This document shows positions 40,495 to 49,196 of a stretch of 64,000 bases of DNA, piece by piece. Origin of the DNA: Candidatus Limicola stercorigallinarum (lineage in GTDB: Bacteria; Actinomycetota; Coriobacteriia; Coriobacteriales; Coriobacteriaceae); the NCBI GenBank assembly GCA_018711625.1, contig DVID01000009.1, positions 1 to 64,000 of the forward strand, read 5' to 3'. The notes beneath the pieces were generated by a model. The model searched no databases, had not been told where the DNA came from, and saw nothing but the letters and a program-made list of their open reading frames with translations. Each line of letters starts with the position of its first letter. The first letter of the stretch is position 1. The translations under genes and the position numbers were made by a program.

Positions 40495-41400
40495 ATGCCG
40501 ATGCCTTGGACCCTAGTGGCGCCTGGCGCCGTGCTTGCATTCACCGCGCTCGGTCATACGAGCGAAGCGCCCGTGACGATCCCTTTGTGGATCGAACTTT
40601 TGGCTGTGGTAGTGGCATCAATCTCGGGCGCGCTTGCTGCACGCGAAGAAAAACTCGATCTGGTGGGAGCAATTTGCCTGGCGGTGGCATGCAGCCTGGG
40701 TGGCGGTTTGCTGCGCGACATGACGCTCCAGGTGGGCAACGTCTACATCTTGAACCAGGTCTATGCCCTGCCCACCGCCATCATCACCGCGGCGGTCACG
40801 TTTGTGGTACCCGCCCTTATCGAAAAACAAGACCGACTCATCGCCGTGCTCGACATCTTTGCTGTGGGACTCTACGCTGCCACCGGCGCAGACAAGGCGC
40901 TTGTATACGATTTTGAGCCCCTCATTGGGGTCATGATGGGCTTTTTGACCGGTGTAGGCGGCGGCATGCTGCGCGACATCTGTCTGGGACGTACGCCTTA
41001 TATTTTCCAACGCAGCAATTTCTACGCAGTGGCTGCCATTGCGGGCGCCACAGCCTACGTGCTCCTGGCCGATGCCGGCGTGGACAAGATTCTGGCGATG
41101 GTGGTGTGTGTGAGCGTAACCATGGGCCTGCGGTTCATCTCGCTTCGCTACAACATCATGTCCCCCACCGAGGTAGACCTCTCTCGTGTAGCCTCGCATG
41201 TGGTGCCCGAGCGCCTCAGGCGCAGCGAGAGCGCAGGGAAGCCCCAGGTAGACCGCACGTCGCACACCGCACGTGAACTGGCCGACCGCCGTCGTCGCAC
41301 CTTGGCGGATATCGAGCGGCGCCGCAACAACGAGGCGCAACGCCAGGGCCGCAAGGCTGCCCGTAAGGCCGCACGGCGCCTGCGCTGGCCCAAGCAGTAA
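40495..41400 (+). CDS. TRIC cation channel family protein (UPF0126)
   Basis: Repeats GGGLLRDMTLQVGNVYIL and GGGMLRDICLGRTPYIF. Confidence 0.88.
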   Translation: MPMPWTLVAPGAVLAFTALGHTSEAPVTIPLWIELLAVVVASISGALAAREEKLDLVGAICLAVACSLGGGLLRDMTLQVGNVYILNQVYALPTAIITAAVTFVVPALIEKQDRLIAVLDIFAVGLYAATGADKALVYDFEPLIGVMMGFLTGVGGGMLRDICLGRTPYIFQRSNFYAVAAIAGATAYVLLADAGVDKILAMVVCVSVTMGLRFISLRYNIMSPTEVDLSRVASHVVPERLRRSESAGKPQVDRTSHTARELADRRRRTLADIERRRNNEAQRQGRKAARKAARRLRWPKQ

Positions 41401-41426
41401 CGATAGCGAGCGGAACGAGCCGAGTC

Positions 41427-41579
41427 CTGTCAACTCATACCGGAAAACGGTGTCGCAACCGAAGACGGACGCGTATACCAAGAACTTTGAATAAAGAAAC
41501 AGCAGGTCAAAGCGTTGCTTATATTCGGTGTGCCTCGCACATAGCGTTTCTCACACCGTTTTCCGGCATGGGTTGACAG
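41427..41579. repeat. 153-bp MITE-like element with 27-bp terminal inverted repeats (25/27 match)
   Basis: CTGTCAACTCATACCGGAAAACGGTGT (41427-41453) vs reverse complement of 41553-41579 CTGTCAACCCATGCCGGAAAACGGTGT. Confidence 0.7.
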
Positions 41580-41622
41580 AGGTACACGGCGGCGGCGCCT
41601 GCGAGGCCGTTTTTGTGACAGT

Positions 41623-41652
41623 GGGGGTGCGCCGCCGCGGCAGCGCACCCCC
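41623..41652. terminator. Strong hairpin between convergent genes, candidate terminator
   Basis: GGGGGTGCGC / GCGCACCCCC. Confidence 0.4.
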
Positions 41653-41699
41653 ATCTGGGCACATAGTACCCGTAAGTTCCTAATTTCAAAGAACCGCCG

Positions 41700-43538
41700 T
41701 TATTTGTTGACGAGACCAGCCTTCACCGCGGCCTTCTTACGCGCGGTGGCATCGAGGATGCGCTTGCGCAGGCGGATGTTCTTGGGTGTAATCTCCACCA
41801 ATTCGTCATCGGCAATGTACTCAAGCGCCTCTTCCAGCGAGAAGGTGCGCGGAGGGGTGAGCTGCACCGCAATGTCGGCCGTGGAGGAACGCTGGTTGCC
41901 CAGATTCTTGGTGCGCGCAATATTCACCACCATGTCACCCGGCTTGTTGCACTCGCCCACGAGCATGCCCTCGTAGCACTCGTCGCCCGGGCTCACAAAG
42001 AGCTGTCCGCGCTCCTGCAGGGTGCCCAGTGCGTAGGCCACCGCCTTCTCAGTGGTCATCGAGATCATGGCACCATTGTTGCGCACGCCCAGCTCGCCCG
42101 CGTAAGGACCATACTCCAGGAAGGTGTGGTAGAACACGCCCTCGCCATGCGTGACGTTAAGGATGCGGTTCTTGAGGCCCATGATGCCGCGGGTGGGAAT
42201 GCGGAACTCAAGGTGCGTCACCGCGCGACCCGTCTGCATGCTCGTCATGGTGCCGCCGGCGTTACCAAAGAGCTCGATCACCTTGCCGGAGTACTCGTCG
42301 GGGCACTCCACCACTGCCTGCTCAACCGGCTCCAAGCGGCTGCCATCCTCTGCCTTCTTGAAGAGCACGCGGGGGCGGCCCACCTGGAACTCGTAGCCCT
42401 CGCGACGCATGGTTTCCATAAGCACCGAAAGATGCAGAATTCCGCGGCCCGAAACCTCCACGCCGCTCTTGTCCTCAAGCTCGGTGATGCGCATGGTCAC
42501 ATTGTTTTCAGCCTCGTTGAACAGGCGCTCCTTGAGCTGGCGAGCACCTACGATGTCGCCATCGCGGCCCACGAGCGGCGAGGTCGAAGCCTCAAACACC
42601 ACCGAAAGCGTCGGAGGATCAATCTCGATGGGATCAAGCTCAACCGGGTTCTCGGGATCGGTGTACACATCGCCGATGTCGGTACCGTCCACACCCACCA
42701 CGGCGCCAATGTCGCCAGCACGGACCTCGCTGCATTCGGTACGACCCAGGTAGTCAAAGGTGTAGAGCTGCTTCACCGTGGCCGTAGAGCGGGTACCGTC
42801 GTTTTTCACCACCAGGATGGTGTCACCAGCATGGATGGTGCCCGAATACACACGGCCAATGCCAATGCGGCCCACATAGCTCGAATGGTCGATGGTCACG
42901 CACTGCATGGCAAGCGGCGCGTCCAGGTCTACCTCAGGCGCCGGCATATCATCCAGAATCATGTCGAGCAGCGGATACATGTCCATGTTGCCATCATCGG
43001 GATCGTGACGGGCAAAACCGTTCACAGCACTCGCGTACACCACGTGCTCCATGGCAAACTCAAGCTGCTCGTCGGTGGCGCCCAGGTCGGCCATGAGGTC
43101 GAGGCAGTCGTTGTAGGCGCGCTCGGGATCGGCACCCGGGCGGTCAATCTTGTTGATGACAATCATCACTTTAAGACCGGTCTTGATAGCATGGGAAAGC
43201 ACGAAGCGCGTCTGCGGCATGGGGCCCTCAAAGGCATCGACCAACAGAAGGGCACCGTCGGCCATCTTGAGCACGCGCTCCACCTCGCCACCAAAGTCGG
43301 CGTGGCCAGGGGTATCGATGACGTTGATCTTCACGCCCTTGTACTCAATGGAGCAGTTCTTTGCCAAGATGGTGATGCCGCGCTCGCGCTCCTGGTCGTT
43401 GGAGTCGAGCACGCGCTCCTCAACCTGCTGGTTGGCGCGGAACGCATCGGTGGCGCGCAGGAGCTTGTCCACCAGCGTGGTTTTGCCATGGTCAACATGG
43501 GCGATGATAGCAATGTTGCGAAGGTTCTCGGCTAGCAT
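41700..43538 (-). CDS. typA: GTP-binding protein TypA/BipA
   Basis: [20 protein letters not shown]; 612 aa with BipA C-terminal domain. Confidence 0.97.
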   Translation of the reverse strand: MLAENLRNIAIIAHVDHGKTTLVDKLLRATDAFRANQQVEERVLDSNDQERERGITILAKNCSIEYKGVKINVIDTPGHADFGGEVERVLKMADGALLLVDAFEGPMPQTRFVLSHAIKTGLKVMIVINKIDRPGADPERAYNDCLDLMADLGATDEQLEFAMEHVVYASAVNGFARHDPDDGNMDMYPLLDMILDDMPAPEVDLDAPLAMQCVTIDHSSYVGRIGIGRVYSGTIHAGDTILVVKNDGTRSTATVKQLYTFDYLGRTECSEVRAGDIGAVVGVDGTDIGDVYTDPENPVELDPIEIDPPTLSVVFEASTSPLVGRDGDIVGARQLKERLFNEAENNVTMRITELEDKSGVEVSGRGILHLSVLMETMRREGYEFQVGRPRVLFKKAEDGSRLEPVEQAVVECPDEYSGKVIELFGNAGGTMTSMQTGRAVTHLEFRIPTRGIMGLKNRILNVTHGEGVFYHTFLEYGPYAGELGVRNNGAMISMTTEKAVAYALGTLQERGQLFVSPGDECYEGMLVGECNKPGDMVVNIARTKNLGNQRSSTADIAVQLTPPRTFSLEEALEYIADDELVEITPKNIRLRKRILDATARKKAAVKAGLVNK

Positions 43539-43706
43539 GACGGGCGGTCCTCCTTGTAGAAAGCTGCAGGCGCGTTATCGGCAGACGGCGGATGCATATA
43601 GGTGAACGGTTAGATCATGGCCTTGCACGAACAGGCGCGCAAAGCGAATGCTCTGGTCATAGACGTGGCGCGTGACCGCGTCCAAACTTCTATATAGTAG
43701 CGAGTT

Positions 43707-44162
43707 TTAGATGAGCGCGGGCTCCTCGCCGGCAGGCTCAGGGTCGCTCCACATAAAACTATCCTCAGAGCCGGCACCCTCGAAGAGCACGTACGCCGAA
43801 TACCCCGCGGGAAGCGTCTTCTCGTAGAAGCTCACCAGCAGCGCGTCCAGGTAACCTTCCTCGGTTTGCACGCATCCGGCATAGGCGATGGCATAGCGCT
43901 GGACAGGGCCCAAGCCCTCCGCCTCAACACCGCGCGCGGACTGCGTCACATACTGCCGCGCCGCTTCGAGGCATTGCTCCTCGCCATCGTCGCTAAAGGC
44001 CATCATCACACGCTGAGACGACGCATCCTCCAAACACACAACGACCCCGGGGTCTTCGCCAACGGCAAGGTTGTCCAGCATCTCCCCAATGAGATCACAC
44101 ACCATCTCATCGAGCTCAAGCGAAACCGTAGATGCAGCACCTTCTGCCTTGCTCACGCGCAA
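43707..44162 (-). CDS. Hypothetical acidic protein
   Basis: Coding-like 151 aa ORF with RBS-like upstream region. Confidence 0.6.
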   Translation of the reverse strand: MRVSKAEGAASTVSLELDEMVCDLIGEMLDNLAVGEDPGVVVCLEDASSQRVMMAFSDDGEEQCLEAARQYVTQSARGVEAEGLGPVQRYAIAYAGCVQTEEGYLDALLVSFYEKTLPAGYSAYVLFEGAGSEDSFMWSDPEPAGEEPALI

Positions 44163-44321
44163 CTCCCTCCTCGCAGGTCGTAGGGCACATAACCTCTGTG
44201 GATAAACGTGGTCATTCTAGCATGCAGGGCGCACCGTGCACTAAAAACCTGCACCAAGAGCTGCACATTCTTGGCCTGCCCTTGGCCAAGAACACGGCAG
44301 GCGCAGCGCTATACCCATCCC

Positions 44322-44918
44322 TTACAGCTCGGCGGCCTGACGAGCAATCTCTAGAGCGGCGTCACGCGTGTGCAGAAGGTCGCGCGCCCGCTTCTCAAGC
44401 ACACGGATGGAGCTTGAGAGAATGAATGCGTCAACCACGCCCCACACGAGCACCATGGAGGCGATGGAAAACACCAGTGTGCCAAAGGACCCCCGCACGC
44501 GCATGAAGAAGAACGTCACCACAGCCGCTATCACCGCCATGGTAAGCATGCTCCGGCGGCGCTCGCGCTGGGTACGCAGGTGCGCCACAACGGTGAGGCG
44601 CGCCGTTTCGGCAGCATGGGCACGAGCCTCGGCAACCATGCGGATCTCTCCAGGTGTTGAAGGTGCCGTGCGGGATTGCTGGCGGCTGCCCTTGGACGGG
44701 CGTGGGCGAGAGGAGGTTTTTGCCGAGCCGCCTATAAGCACATCGCGTGCCTCGTTGATGCGACGCATCTGCTGCTCGGCACGATCGCGCAGCTTGGCGT
44801 TGTCTTCAAACTTATCGGGATGCAGCATTTGGGCAAGCTCGCGGTGCGCTACCAAAATCTCTGACCGCGAGGCACCCGGCTGAAGCCCCAACAAGCTCAA
44901 CGCCTCTTCGCGCGTCAT
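44322..44918 (-). CDS. J-domain (DnaJ-like) protein with C-terminal TM segments
   Basis: MTREEALSLLGLQPGASRSEILVAHRELAQMLHPDKF (HPD motif). Confidence 0.85.
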   Translation of the reverse strand: MTREEALSLLGLQPGASRSEILVAHRELAQMLHPDKFEDNAKLRDRAEQQMRRINEARDVLIGGSAKTSSRPRPSKGSRQQSRTAPSTPGEIRMVAEARAHAAETARLTVVAHLRTQRERRRSMLTMAVIAAVVTFFFMRVRGSFGTLVFSIASMVLVWGVVDAFILSSSIRVLEKRARDLLHTRDAALEIARQAAEL

Positions 44919-44994
44919 GCCACACCTCCAGCTAGCCATGTGGGATACGCATCCACCGTTGAAAACCAGCGATAATAAGCCGCTTCCGGTAGAG

Positions 44995-45019
44995 AAAAAA
45001 ACCTCCCGAGGGAGGTTTG
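44995..45019 (-). terminator. Terminator downstream of tRNA-Lys
   Basis: Minus strand AAACCTCCCTCGGGAGGTTTTTTT. Confidence 0.85.
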
Positions 45020-45031
45020 GTATACAACGGG

Positions 45032-45104
45032 TGGGCCGTCAGGGGTTCGAACCCTGGACCTTGGGATTAAAAGTCCCCTGCTCTGCCAGCTGAGCTAACG
45101 GCCC
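45032..45104 (-). tRNA. tRNA-Lys (TTT), no encoded CCA
   Basis: Minus strand GGGCCGTTAGCTCAGCTGGCAGAGCAGGGGACTTTTAATCCCAAGGTCCAGGGTTCGAACCCCTGACGGCCCA. Confidence 0.96.
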
Positions 45105-45267
45105 GCACGACGCATTGTACCACGGCGCTGGCCTCGCGACCATCGCGCTCGCCATTCAGCTTGCGAAGGCGGCCGATGGCACATCACATAGGATGCACAA
45201 CCACTAGATGAACACGGTTCGAGTTTTGCTGGGCATCAAGCGCGCATGTCACACGCAGAGCATATCG

Positions 45268-45618
45268 CTACGCAAGCTCGAAGGTGGGGTCGACCGACTG
45301 GATGGCAGCAATGAGCTTTTGCGCCTCTTCGATGCCCTGCTCGGTGGCGCTATAGCTATTGGCAAGCTGCGAGCCTGTCTCAGAATAAGAGGGTGTCGAC
45401 GTGATATCACCACTACGGCGCAGACGCGCCAGCGCGCGGTCGAGCATGGCGTCGCAACATCCCAGTTGCACCGCCAAATCGCGCTTGCGGAACTTGATGG
45501 ACCCCGACAGCAGCGTCTCGCGAACAACCATGAGCAAAACGCGCTCATGCACAAAGGCATGGCGACCATTGATGTGTCTTGGAATACCACTCAGCAGGTG
45601 TTGATCTTCGCGCCCCAT
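45268..45618 (-). CDS. Small winged-helix/MarR-like regulator (putative)
   Basis: LLSGSIKFRKRDLAVQLGCCDAMLDRALARLRRSGDITSTPSYSETGSQ HTH-like region. Confidence 0.5.
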   Translation of the reverse strand: MGREDQHLLSGIPRHINGRHAFVHERVLLMVVRETLLSGSIKFRKRDLAVQLGCCDAMLDRALARLRRSGDITSTPSYSETGSQLANSYSATEQGIEEAQKLIAAIQSVDPTFELA

Positions 45619-45764
45619 GGTAAACACCGCTCCCTCTCGAGCACCTACGTACAAGGTGTGCCTGGCACCGTGCTATGTAAAACGACGCACACCATGCGAG
45701 CACCTGCAATGCAGGCATGCGACACATCTCCCCCTACCGGGCAACGTCATAACGCGGCGTATGC

Positions 45765-45776
45765 AAACTATAGTTT
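45765..45776. promoter_or_regulatory. Palindrome AAACTATAGTTT upstream of the small HTH gene
   Basis: Perfect 12-bp palindrome. Confidence 0.4.
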
Positions 45777-45938
45777 ACATTTTGGCCAAGGGTCAAGAAT
45801 AGGGGGTCGTGTACTGGGGTTTTAGCATGATGGCAATATGTCTTGATTGCAGCGCCACCGCATGCCACCGACCCTCCAAGCTCTGCGTCAGCCCGTTACC
45901 GTCCCCCTACATCCCGCGATCCTAGGACCGTTAACACA

Positions 45939-46022
45939 GGAAACCCCCAGGAGATTCCTAAGCGAACATTCCGCAGGCTGCAAAGCCGAGGACGTTCGCT
46001 TAGGAACCCCTTGGGGGTTTCC
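45939..46022. repeat. 84-bp long-hairpin element with 29-bp arms (GGAAACCCCC...TTCCTAAGCGAAC)
   Basis: Left arm 45939-45967 and right arm 45994-46022, 26/29 complementary. Confidence 0.75.
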
Positions 46023-46055
46023 GGTGGGAGCATAAGACCCTATCGCCCAGACAGC

Positions 46056-47336
46056 TTACTCCCAGCTCCACTGGCCGTTAACAAAAATGGGAGTTTCCGT
46101 GCCGTCCTCGTGGATGCCCACGATGTCCAGGTCGTCATCGCCAATCATGAAGTCAACATGGGTGGACGAGGTGTTCACGCCGTGAGCGCGGAGGTCTTCG
46201 AGCGAAAGGTCGTAACCGCCCTCATAGCATTCGGGGAACCCTACGCCAAGCGCCAAGTGGCAGCTTGCATTTTCGTCGTAGAGCGTGTCGTAAAACAGGG
46301 TGCCGCTCTCACGAATGGGGGTGTTCTTGGAGATGAGGGCAACCTCACCTAGGCGGCGCGCCCCCTCATCAGTCTCAATAATGGAGCGCAAGGTATCCAG
46401 CCCCACCTCGGCGTCATATTCCACCACCTGGCCTGCCTCAAGGCGCAGCCAGAAGCGATCCACCTTGTTGCCATGATGGATGAGAGGCATGGTGGCATAC
46501 ACCACTCCGTCAACACGCTCGCAATGCGGAGAAGTAAACACCTCTTCGGTAGGGATATTGGGGAAGAAGGTGTGCCCCGTAGGCGTTTCCGAGCAGCCAC
46601 CTGCCCAAATATGGCGGTCTGTCAGGCCAACCGTGAGATTGGTGCCACGCTCGGTGGTGTACCTCAACGCCGTGAAATGGCCGTCGTTCAAAAGGCGCAG
46701 GTTCTTCTCAAAGGTGGCGTCGTGCAGTTCCCAATCGTTCTCCGGGTCGTCGCCGTCGGCGCGGGCCGCCGAGAGAATGGCACACCAAAGCCTGTAGATT
46801 GCCGCGTCGGGCTCGTCGTGGGGAAAGACCGTTTTGGCCCACGCCTCCACCGGAGCCCCGGCAATACACCACGGGTTGATATTAAAGTCGAGTCCACGCC
46901 GGAAAACGGTGCACTGCGTGTTCTGGGCACGGCTGTTTGCCGCAGGTTTGGCCGGGTCAATTCCCTTGAGTGCCGCGGGGTCCGCCCCTTCAACGAATAC
47001 AAAGCACGCACCCATCTCGGCAAGAGAATCCAGCTGCTGGCGTTTCCACTCCGGCACCGTTTCAAAGTAAGACAGCGGCACATGCTCATACGTAAGGCGC
47101 GTCACCGCGTCGTCCGACCACAGCATGGTTACATGTCCCGCGCCCGCCGCATATGCCTCTTGCACGAGCACGCGCGCAAAGGCACAGGTCTCAACCGGAG
47201 CCGAGATAACCACCTCTTGCCCTTCGGTTACGTTGACACCCTTGCGCATGATGAGGCGCGCGTAGCGCTGGATCTTGGGCTCCAGTGCCTTCATGCCCCG
47301 TTGCACGTCGTCTGCTGTAAGATTGGCGCGAAGCAT
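46056..47336 (-). CDS. Aminopeptidase, M29 family (AmpS/PepS-like)
   Basis: ERGTNLTVGLTDRHIWAGGCSETPTGHTFFPNIPTEEVFTSPH; C-terminal HVDFMIGDDDLDIVGIHEDGTETPIFVNGQWSW. Confidence 0.9.
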   Translation of the reverse strand: MLRANLTADDVQRGMKALEPKIQRYARLIMRKGVNVTEGQEVVISAPVETCAFARVLVQEAYAAGAGHVTMLWSDDAVTRLTYEHVPLSYFETVPEWKRQQLDSLAEMGACFVFVEGADPAALKGIDPAKPAANSRAQNTQCTVFRRGLDFNINPWCIAGAPVEAWAKTVFPHDEPDAAIYRLWCAILSAARADGDDPENDWELHDATFEKNLRLLNDGHFTALRYTTERGTNLTVGLTDRHIWAGGCSETPTGHTFFPNIPTEEVFTSPHCERVDGVVYATMPLIHHGNKVDRFWLRLEAGQVVEYDAEVGLDTLRSIIETDEGARRLGEVALISKNTPIRESGTLFYDTLYDENASCHLALGVGFPECYEGGYDLSLEDLRAHGVNTSSTHVDFMIGDDDLDIVGIHEDGTETPIFVNGQWSWE

Positions 47337-47424
47337 AAGCCTTCTCCTTCATACCAACAGGGCGGCTGCAGGCTTTCCTGCGGCCGCCCTGCGCGTTACC
47401 AAATGCTCATCTACCGGCAATCAA

Positions 47425-48099
47425 CTAACGGCGCGAACGATGATCTTTCTTGCGACCAGACTTCTTTACCGGAGAAGCCGCGCTCTTAGCATCATCCTCA
47501 ACGGCGGTCACCTTGGTCTTTGAGCTGGCGTCAATCTCGTCCTTCGTCTTGTTGGCGTCGTTCTCGATAACCTCAATCAAACGCTTCTCGGTCATGCCCT
47601 CAGCCTGAGCACGATAGTAGTTGCGCAGCGGGCGAACCTTCACAAAGTCAAAGATGAAGGCGCCGATCACGAGCGCATACGCGGCGACCATGCCCACAAT
47701 CTGCACGATTTCGGCGTACTCCAGAGCCGAGGAATCCACACCAAAGAGGAGCACCCACACCATGATGGTGAGCGCGATGGCCGCACCGAGCAAAATCCAG
47801 AAGACGCGACGGTAGCCGCGGTACTCGCTGTCTTGCCTCAGCAGGATGTTCGACGCCGTGTACAGGCGATCCTCGCGAGCGCGGGCAGCTTGCTTGCGGG
47901 CGCGCTTCTCCTCGCGCGAAAGACCTTCGAGCGACTCGCCGCGCTCAAACTCCTTGCGGCGCGCCTTTGCCGAAGAGGGAACAACGCGCACCGAGCTCGC
48001 AGCGGCGCGAGCAGGCTTGGCAGACGCCGCCGACTTACGACCAGCACCAGCGTATTCGCGATTTTGAACGCGCTTGTTGGTAGCGCTGCGGATAGTCAT
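47425..48099 (-). CDS. Hypothetical membrane protein with basic N- and C-termini
   Basis: Two hydrophobic segments (VFWILLGAAIALTIMVWVLLFG, IVQIVGMVAAYALVIGAFIF). Confidence 0.7.
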   Translation of the reverse strand: MTIRSATNKRVQNREYAGAGRKSAASAKPARAAASSVRVVPSSAKARRKEFERGESLEGLSREEKRARKQAARAREDRLYTASNILLRQDSEYRGYRRVFWILLGAAIALTIMVWVLLFGVDSSALEYAEIVQIVGMVAAYALVIGAFIFDFVKVRPLRNYYRAQAEGMTEKRLIEVIENDANKTKDEIDASSKTKVTAVEDDAKSAASPVKKSGRKKDHRSRR

Positions 48100-48978
48100 T
48101 TACTGGTTCTCCTTCATGCTTACAAACGGCTCACCGGTGATGATCTGGTACGCCTCGCAGTAACGGTCCGAGGTGCCCTTGAGCACATCGGCGGGCAGAT
48201 GCGGCGCGTCGCCGGTCATATCCCAGTTGGCGCGCAGCCAATCACGCACGTACTGCTTGTCGTAGCTAGGCTGCACCTTGCCCTCCTCGTAGGAGGCAGC
48301 AGGCCAGAAGCGGCTCGAATCGGGGGTGAGACACTCGTCGATGAGGGTCACCTTGCCATCGATGATGCCAAACTCAAACTTGGTATCGGCGATGATGATG
48401 CCGCGCGTGGAAGCGTACTCGGCGGCAGCGGTATAAATCTTGAGCGAAAGGTCGCGCAGCTGGGTGGCAATCTCGCTACCCACCAGGTCTACGCAGCGCT
48501 CGAACGAGATGTTCTCGTCATGATCGCCAATGGCGGCCTTCGTGGAGGGCGTGAACAGCGGCTCGGGGAGCTTCGAGGCCTCCGTAAGGCCGGCCGGGAG
48601 CTTGATGCCGCACACGGTGCCATCGGCGTCGTAGGTCTTCTTGCCCGAGCCGGTGAGGTAGCCGCGCACAATGCACTCCACCATGATGGGCTCGGCACGC
48701 TTCACGAGCATCGCGCGACCCGCGAGGTAATCGCGATAGGCTGCAAACTCCTCAGGAAAGTCGTTGACGTCGATGCTCACCAGGTGGTTGGGCACAAGAT
48801 CGGCGAACTTGTTGAACCAAAAGGCCGAGATGCGGTTGAGCACCTCACCCTTGAAGGGAACCTCGTCCGGCAAGATATAGTCAAAAGCCGAGATGCGGTC
48901 GGTGGCAACCATGAGCAGGTTGTCGCCGGCTTGATAGATGTCACGGACCTTGCCGCGAGAATCGGGACGGCGCTCCAT
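48100..48978 (-). CDS. purC: Phosphoribosylaminoimidazole-succinocarboxamide synthase
   Basis: RGKVRDIYQAGDNLLMVATDRISAFDYILPDEVPFKGEVLNRISAFWF. Confidence 0.97.
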   Translation of the reverse strand: MERRPDSRGKVRDIYQAGDNLLMVATDRISAFDYILPDEVPFKGEVLNRISAFWFNKFADLVPNHLVSIDVNDFPEEFAAYRDYLAGRAMLVKRAEPIMVECIVRGYLTGSGKKTYDADGTVCGIKLPAGLTEASKLPEPLFTPSTKAAIGDHDENISFERCVDLVGSEIATQLRDLSLKIYTAAAEYASTRGIIIADTKFEFGIIDGKVTLIDECLTPDSSRFWPAASYEEGKVQPSYDKQYVRDWLRANWDMTGDAPHLPADVLKGTSDRYCEAYQIITGEPFVSMKENQ

Positions 48979-49073
48979 AGATGTCACGTACATCAGCTCC
49001 TATTCATCGCTTGGGGTAAACGGCGTGCGGTGGTTTCGCATGCCAAGGAGTCACCGATTAATGGCTTTCGCGC

Positions 49074-49169
49074 CCCGCGGCGCCGTGGCACTTCGGATGG
49101 GACCGAAGGCGAGGAAGGCGCTGCGTCGACACAGCCTGAGGCCGCAGGCACCCGGCATGGCGCCGCGGG
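49074..49169 (-). other. Candidate structured leader upstream of purC
   Basis: 11-bp closing stem CCCGCGGCGCC (49074-49084)/GGCGCCGCGGG (49159-49169) with two internal hairpins. Confidence 0.4.
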
Positions 49170-49196
49170 ACGGGGAATGCATTGATCGATGTCTCC

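Noticed and set aside
46899-46911. CCGGAAAACGGTG match to the arms of the 41427 element
   Set aside because: Lies inside the conserved aminopeptidase CDS with only about 13 bp matching; most likely chance.
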